DNA from: Nonomuraea sediminis
Lineage (GTDB): Bacteria > Actinomycetota > Actinomycetes > Streptosporangiales > Streptosporangiaceae
Reading direction: 5' to 3'
DNA: 64,000 nt
Assembly (NCBI RefSeq): GCF_018531495.1
Contig: NZ_JAHDTI010000007.1
Location: forward strand, 434,001-498,000
A program made the position numbers and the translations under genes. The notes beneath the pieces are model-generated. The model did no database searches. It was given only the letters and a program-made list of their open reading frames with translations, and was not told the origin of the DNA. Of this stretch, positions 60,615 through 64,000 are shown one piece after another. Every line of letters begins with the position of its first letter. Positions within the stretch are counted from its first letter, which is position 1.

Positions 60615-61531
60615 GTGTCCGCACCGTGCTGGGAGACGTCGAGGAGCTCGGCGTCACCTACGCGCACGAGCACCTGTTCATGACCGGCGACTGGGCTGTG
60701 CGCAATGAGCCGGACTACCGGCTGGACTCGCTGGAGGCCGCCGTCGAGGAGGTCGCCGCGGCGCAGCGGCTCGGCCTGTCCGCCGTCGTGGAGATGACCC
60801 CGCTGGGCTTCGGCCGCAGCCCACGGCTGATGCGGGCGCTCGCCGAGCGGACCGGGCTGCACGTGGTGGCCGTGACCGGCTTCCACAAGAGCACGTACTA
60901 CAGCGACGCGCACTGGCTGCACCACTACACCGTGGACGAGATCGCCGGCCTGCTGGCCGCCGAGATCGAGGCGGGCATGGACGAGTTCGGCCTGGTCGGG
61001 CCGATCATCCGGCGCTCACCCGCGCGGGCCGGTGCCATCAAACTGGCGGCCGGCTACCACAGGCTGCCCGGCGAACGGCTGATCAAGGCCGTCGCCGAGG
61101 CCGCCCAGCGGACCGGGGTCCCGGTGGTCACCCACTGCGACAAGGGCACCATGGGACACGAGCTGCTGGACGCGCTCCAGGTGGACCGGGTCATCCTCGG
61201 GCACATCGACCACAACCCCGACGCCGGATATCTCGCCTCCTTGGCCGAGCGTGGGGCCTATCTGGCCTTCGACCGGCCGGGGCGGATCAAGTACGGGCCG
61301 GACAGCGACATCGTCGCGCTCGTCGAGGCGCTTGCCGCGCGGGGGCTGGGGGACCGGCTGCTGTTCGGCATGGATCTGGCGCGCAGGTCCTACTGGCCGA
61401 GTCTCGGTGGCGGCCCGGGCCTGACGTACCTGCTGGAGAGGTTCGTCCCGCGGCTGGAGGCCGCGGGACTCGGCGAGGTGGCGAAGGCGGCGCTGATCGG
61501 CAACGCTCAGGCCGCCTTCTCTCTGCGTTAG
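60611..61531 (+). CDS. Phosphotriesterase-family hydrolase, possible sugar lactonase
   Basis: A 306-residue amidohydrolase-superfamily protein. The binuclear metal ligands are all visible: HEH at H19/H21, carboxylated K144 in GAIKLAAGY, H175 in VTHCDKG, H198 in LGHID and D255 in GMDLARR. Sequence around YAHEHLFM and SAVVEMTPLGFGR matches the COG1735 phosphotriesterase-homology group; some of its members hydrolyse sugar or sugar-phosphate lactones. GTG start with AAGGAG. Last gene of the operon; it overlaps the convergent hydrolase by 4 bases (TTAG). Next to two oxidoreductases, a lactonase role is a strong but untested inference. Confidence 0.85.
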   Translation: MSVRTVLGDVEELGVTYAHEHLFMTGDWAVRNEPDYRLDSLEAAVEEVAAAQRLGLSAVVEMTPLGFGRSPRLMRALAERTGLHVVAVTGFHKSTYYSDAHWLHHYTVDEIAGLLAAEIEAGMDEFGLVGPIIRRSPARAGAIKLAAGYHRLPGERLIKAVAEAAQRTGVPVVTHCDKGTMGHELLDALQVDRVILGHIDHNPDAGYLASLAERGAYLAFDRPGRIKYGPDSDIVALVEALAARGLGDRLLFGMDLARRSYWPSLGGGPGLTYLLERFVPRLEAAGLGEVAKAALIGNAQAAFSLR

Positions 61532-62355
61532 GGGAGGTTCTTCTGGGCGGCGTTCTCCCAGGAGGCGTTGGTGTTGATCTCCGGTGGTGAGCCGACGAAC
61601 GCGCCCCTGGCGTAGCTGTCGCCCTGGAGGGTGTACATGAACCAGGCGGTCAAGTAGCCGAGGTAGCCGCCGCCCGTCCCCCGGATCTCGGTGTGCCCGG
61701 CGCCCTTGAGCATGGCCTTGGCGGCGGCGCCCGGGACGGCGTTGTAGTAGGCGAGGACGGCGGAGTGCGGCGAGATGATGCCGTCGTCGGTGCCGCTGAG
61801 GAACAGGACGGGGCAGGTCAGCTGGTCCACGAAGAACTTGTCGCCGGGCGCCACCCAGATCGGCGCAGGCAGGGCGATCGGTACCACGGACTTGATCAGG
61901 CCGCCCGACTTGGTCGCGGTGTTGACCGCGCCGCCCGCGCCCTGCGAAGTGCCGACGGCGCCGACCTTGGTCACGTCGAGCTTGCCGTAGAAGACGCTGG
62001 TGGGGTCGGCGTTCCTGGCCACCAGGTACCGCGCGGCCTCGATCATCTCCGATCCGGTGCCCGTTGTCTTGTCCGTCGAGGCGACCACCGCGAAGCCCCA
62101 GGACGCCAGCTGGTTGAGCACGCCCGGATAATCCGTGGGCGCGGCGTACGTGCCATTGCCCCACGTGACGATCGGGTGCTTGACACCTCCGGCGCCGAGG
62201 TCGGCCGGGTAGTAGAGCTTGTACGCGCTGCCGACGTCGGCGCTGGCCACCGCCCACGGTCCGGCGACCTTGTAGTGGGATTCGATCGTGCCGGCGGCCT
62301 GCGCGGGGGAAGCCAAGATTCCTAACAACAGCATCACCGCAACCAGAAGCCTCAT
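61528..62355 (-). CDS. Secreted alpha/beta hydrolase (cutinase/PET-hydrolase-like fold)
   Basis: A 275-residue exported serine hydrolase. The signal MRLLVAVMLLLGILASPAQA ends with an AQA cleavage site. The mature part has PIVTWGNGTY (oxyanion region), GFAVVASTDKTTGTGSEMIEAARYL, the nucleophile GTSQGAGGA, LFLSGTDDGIISP with the acid, and GAGHTEIRG with the His. Two Cys only. The layout resembles the polyesterase/acetylxylan-esterase-like group, without all hallmarks of PET hydrolases. The ATG at 62355 gives a correct signal peptide. Confidence 0.83.
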   Translation of the reverse strand: MRLLVAVMLLLGILASPAQAAGTIESHYKVAGPWAVASADVGSAYKLYYPADLGAGGVKHPIVTWGNGTYAAPTDYPGVLNQLASWGFAVVASTDKTTGTGSEMIEAARYLVARNADPTSVFYGKLDVTKVGAVGTSQGAGGAVNTATKSGGLIKSVVPIALPAPIWVAPGDKFFVDQLTCPVLFLSGTDDGIISPHSAVLAYYNAVPGAAAKAMLKGAGHTEIRGTGGGYLGYLTAWFMYTLQGDSYARGAFVGSPPEINTNASWENAAQKNLP

Positions 62356-62373
62356 ACAACCTCCCCTATGTTG

Positions 62374-62415
62374 TACGGATGACCGTATCTTTTGCTTCAA
62401 CGAGGTTGTTGTCAA
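62374..62415 (-). promoter_or_regulatory. Promoter and dyad of the secreted hydrolase gene
   Basis: Read leftward, TTGACA (62410-62415) is followed after 17 bases by an imperfect -10 AAAGAT (62387-62392). Overlapping the start region is TACGG-ATGA-CCGTA (62374-62387), a perfect 5-base-arm dyad that could be an operator. Confidence 0.45.
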
Positions 62416-62458
62416 TGGGGCACGCTTCGGCATGAGCCGTGTTGGGTTGTCGCCCGCC

Positions 62459-63235
62459 TCAGTTTCCGCTCAGGTGATCGCGGAGCCAGTCGGCGGTCAG
62501 GGTGACGGTGTTCTCGGCGATGGGCTGGTTGGTTTCCACGCCGAAGATGTGGTCGCCGCCCTCGAAGACCTTGAGGGTGGCGTCCGTCGAGGCGGAGGCG
62601 GCGATGAGGGCGCGGCTTGCCGCTGGTGGCACCAGGTCGTCGCCCGTGCAGGCCACGCAGAGCAGTGGTCCTCGATATCCGGCGATGGCGGCTGCGGCGT
62701 CGGTGGCGGCCGCGGTCTCGAACCATTCCCTGGAGAAGGTGAACGACCGCCAGGGCATGTCCACGGTGACCTGGCCGTCTTGTTCGGCCTGCGCGCGGAG
62801 TCGGCCGAACGGGCCGTCCATCAGGTTGATCGCGCCGGAGGACCATTGCACCAGCGCCGCCACCCGTGGGTCGGTGCCGGCGATCAGGGTGGCGATCAGT
62901 CCGCCCTGGGAGAATCCGGTCAGTGCCAGCTTGTCGATGTCGGGGCGGGCGGCGAGCCAGTCGAGTGCTGTGGTGCCGTCGGCTACCTCGGTAGTGATCG
63001 TCATGTCCGTCTGCGGCTCGGTGGAGTCGCCGCAGCCGCGGAAGTCGATGCGCAGGGAGGCGATCCCGGCCACGGCGAGCCGGTGCGCCAGCCGTACGAA
63101 AAGATCTCCCACCTCGTCCTTGTGCGACATCGTGCCGTGCAGCAGCACCACTGCGGGATACGGGCCGGGCAGGTCCGGTGTGACCAGGACGGCGGGGATG
63201 TCGAAGCCGCCACCGTCGATCTTGATCGAGGTCAT
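62459..63235 (-). CDS. Alpha/beta hydrolase (prolyl-oligopeptidase-like family)
   Basis: A 258-residue cytoplasmic serine hydrolase. PAVVLLHGTMSHKDE holds the oxyanion loop, LRIDFRGCGDST the typical strand 4 turn, LTGFSQGGLIATLIA the nucleophile Ser, LCVACTGDDLVPP the acid and FEGGDHIFG the His. AAGGAGACC is 7 bases before the ATG. The start overlaps the stop of a paralogue by ATGA, and the two proteins align through most of their length (SLRID, DCGDS-type turn, GFSQGA, ADWxxx end). Substrate unknown. Confidence 0.87.
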   Translation of the reverse strand: MTSIKIDGGGFDIPAVLVTPDLPGPYPAVVLLHGTMSHKDEVGDLFVRLAHRLAVAGIASLRIDFRGCGDSTEPQTDMTITTEVADGTTALDWLAARPDIDKLALTGFSQGGLIATLIAGTDPRVAALVQWSSGAINLMDGPFGRLRAQAEQDGQVTVDMPWRSFTFSREWFETAAATDAAAAIAGYRGPLLCVACTGDDLVPPAASRALIAASASTDATLKVFEGGDHIFGVETNQPIAENTVTLTADWLRDHLSGN

Positions 63236-64000
63236 CGTGTGGTCTCCTTCAGCAGCGCGGTGGCGAACCAGTCGGCGGTCAGGGTGATGGCTTGCTCGGC
63301 CTTGTGCTGGTCGCTGGTCAGGACGTTGTACAGGTGGTCGGCGCCGGCGAGGATGCGCAACTGGGCCTCGCGTGATCCGGCGTGCGCGAACAGCTCTCTG
63401 GCCTGGGCGGGGCCGGTCAGGTCGTCCTGATCCGCGCCGAGGATGAAGAGCGGCCCGGTGTAGTCGGCGATCGCGGCGAGTGGGCGAGCGGCGATGGCTG
63501 TCTCGAACCACTCCAGGCCGAACCTCCAAGGGGCGAAGCCGGGGGAGGGCGGCATGGGAGCCGATCCCTCCCGCTGGGCGATCTCGTACAGTCCGGCGAA
63601 GAACCCGTCGAGGTCCAGGCGACTCATCGGGGACCACGCGGCGAGGGCGGTGGGGGTGATCGCGGTGGTGGCCAGCGCGGTGACGAACGCGCCCTGGGAG
63701 AAGCCGAGCAGCGCGGCGGTGGTGGTCTCGGGTTGCCCGGCCATCCAGCGGAACGCGGTGGTCACGTCGGCGACCTGGGAGGTGATCGTGCAGGCGGTCT
63801 GTGGCAGTTCGCTGTCGCCGCAGCCGGGCAGATCGATGCGGAGCGAGCCCAGGCCGCGTTCGGCCAGGGCCTGGGCAAGCCGGCGCAGCAGGCCGCCGAC
63901 GTCGTCCCTGCTGCCGTTGGTGCCGTGGATCAGCAGTACGGCGGGGCCGGCGGGGGCGGGGGTGTTCCAGGTCGCGGGGATGGTGTGGCCGTCCCCGCGC
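63232..64000 (-). CDS. Alpha/beta hydrolase, tandem paralogue, 5' end beyond the window
   Basis: The frame is open to the window edge with no start, so the N-terminus is missing by a few tens of codons at most. Visible from the edge are HTIPATWNTPAPAGPAVLLIHGTNGSRDDVGG in blocks (oxyanion loop), GLGSLRIDLPGCGDS, ALLGFSQGAFVTALA with the nucleophile, FILGADQDDLTGP with the acid and LAGADHLYN with the His. It overlaps the next gene by ATGA. The insert WSPMSRLDLDGFFAGLYEIAQREG is longer than in its paralogue and may form the lid. Confidence 0.82.
   Translation of the reverse strand, partial: RGDGHTIPATWNTPAPAGPAVLLIHGTNGSRDDVGGLLRRLAQALAERGLGSLRIDLPGCGDSELPQTACTITSQVADVTTAFRWMAGQPETTTAALLGFSQGAFVTALATTAITPTALAAWSPMSRLDLDGFFAGLYEIAQREGSAPMPPSPGFAPWRFGLEWFETAIAARPLAAIADYTGPLFILGADQDDLTGPAQARELFAHAGSREAQLRILAGADHLYNVLTSDQHKAEQAITLTADWFATALLKETTR

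Noticed and set aside
1..64000. tRNA, rRNA, riboswitch, prophage or complete insertion sequence
   Set aside because: No cloverleaf-like 3' CCA regions, rRNA stretches, integrase, phage structural genes or paired IS ends could be recognised by reading; a tRNAscan or Rfam run would settle this.

Overview
The window is very GC-rich, uses many GTG and a few TTG starts, overlaps neighbouring genes by 4 bases (ATGA, GTGA), and carries many TetR, MarR, GntR, ROK and LuxR regulators next to sugar and peptide ABC transporters. This fits a filamentous actinobacterium. I would guess Streptosporangiaceae, for example Nonomuraea, but that is inference from gene style, not a measured match. I see no rRNA, tRNA, CRISPR array or replication origin. 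It looks like a chromosomal accessory or catabolic region.

Left part, about 1-30 kb, is a patchwork of small regulator-plus-target modules. These are: an M20 peptidase with an MHS transporter; a free-standing deaminase-fold protein; HxlR with a DHA2 exporter; an ECF sigma factor with a membrane partner; a flavin monooxygenase with a DUF3237 protein and a MarR; an alpha/beta hydrolase opposite a ClpX-type zinc finger/HTH protein; an SCO4226-like nickel-binding protein with a TetR; a TetR-P450-asparagine synthetase cluster; and a membrane protein with a winged-helix regulator. Two large paralogous LuxR ATPases flank 25-27.5 kb. A secreted lipase-like gene is frameshifted at about 26.77 kb. Several divergent promoters carry clear inverted repeats that look like operators.

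Middle part, 29.9-39.1 kb, is a seven-gene leftward operon: DUF917 protein, hydantoinase/oxoprolinase, then a complete Dpp/Opp-type ABC importer. A PucR regulator is divergent from it. The likely job is uptake and hydrolysis of a cyclic amide or small peptide-like nitrogen source.

Right part, 41-61.5 kb, is a double glycan-use locus. A leftward operon (DUF5107 protein, secreted GH20 hexosaminidase with a lectin-like propeller, sugar ABC importer) and a separate GH172 gene share an almost identical AT-rich operator, probably bound by the ROK repressor encoded at 49.9 kb. Next to it a ten-gene rightward operon joins GntR, a sugar ABC importer, a GH94-like phosphorylase, a ROK kinase, a SIS isomerase, an SDR, an FAD oxidoreductase and a phosphotriesterase-family hydrolase. 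Together these suggest an uncharacterised oxidative route for an imported glycoside, and I consider this the best candidate for a new system. The window ends with a secreted alpha/beta hydrolase and two tandem paralogous hydrolases, the last cut by the window edge.
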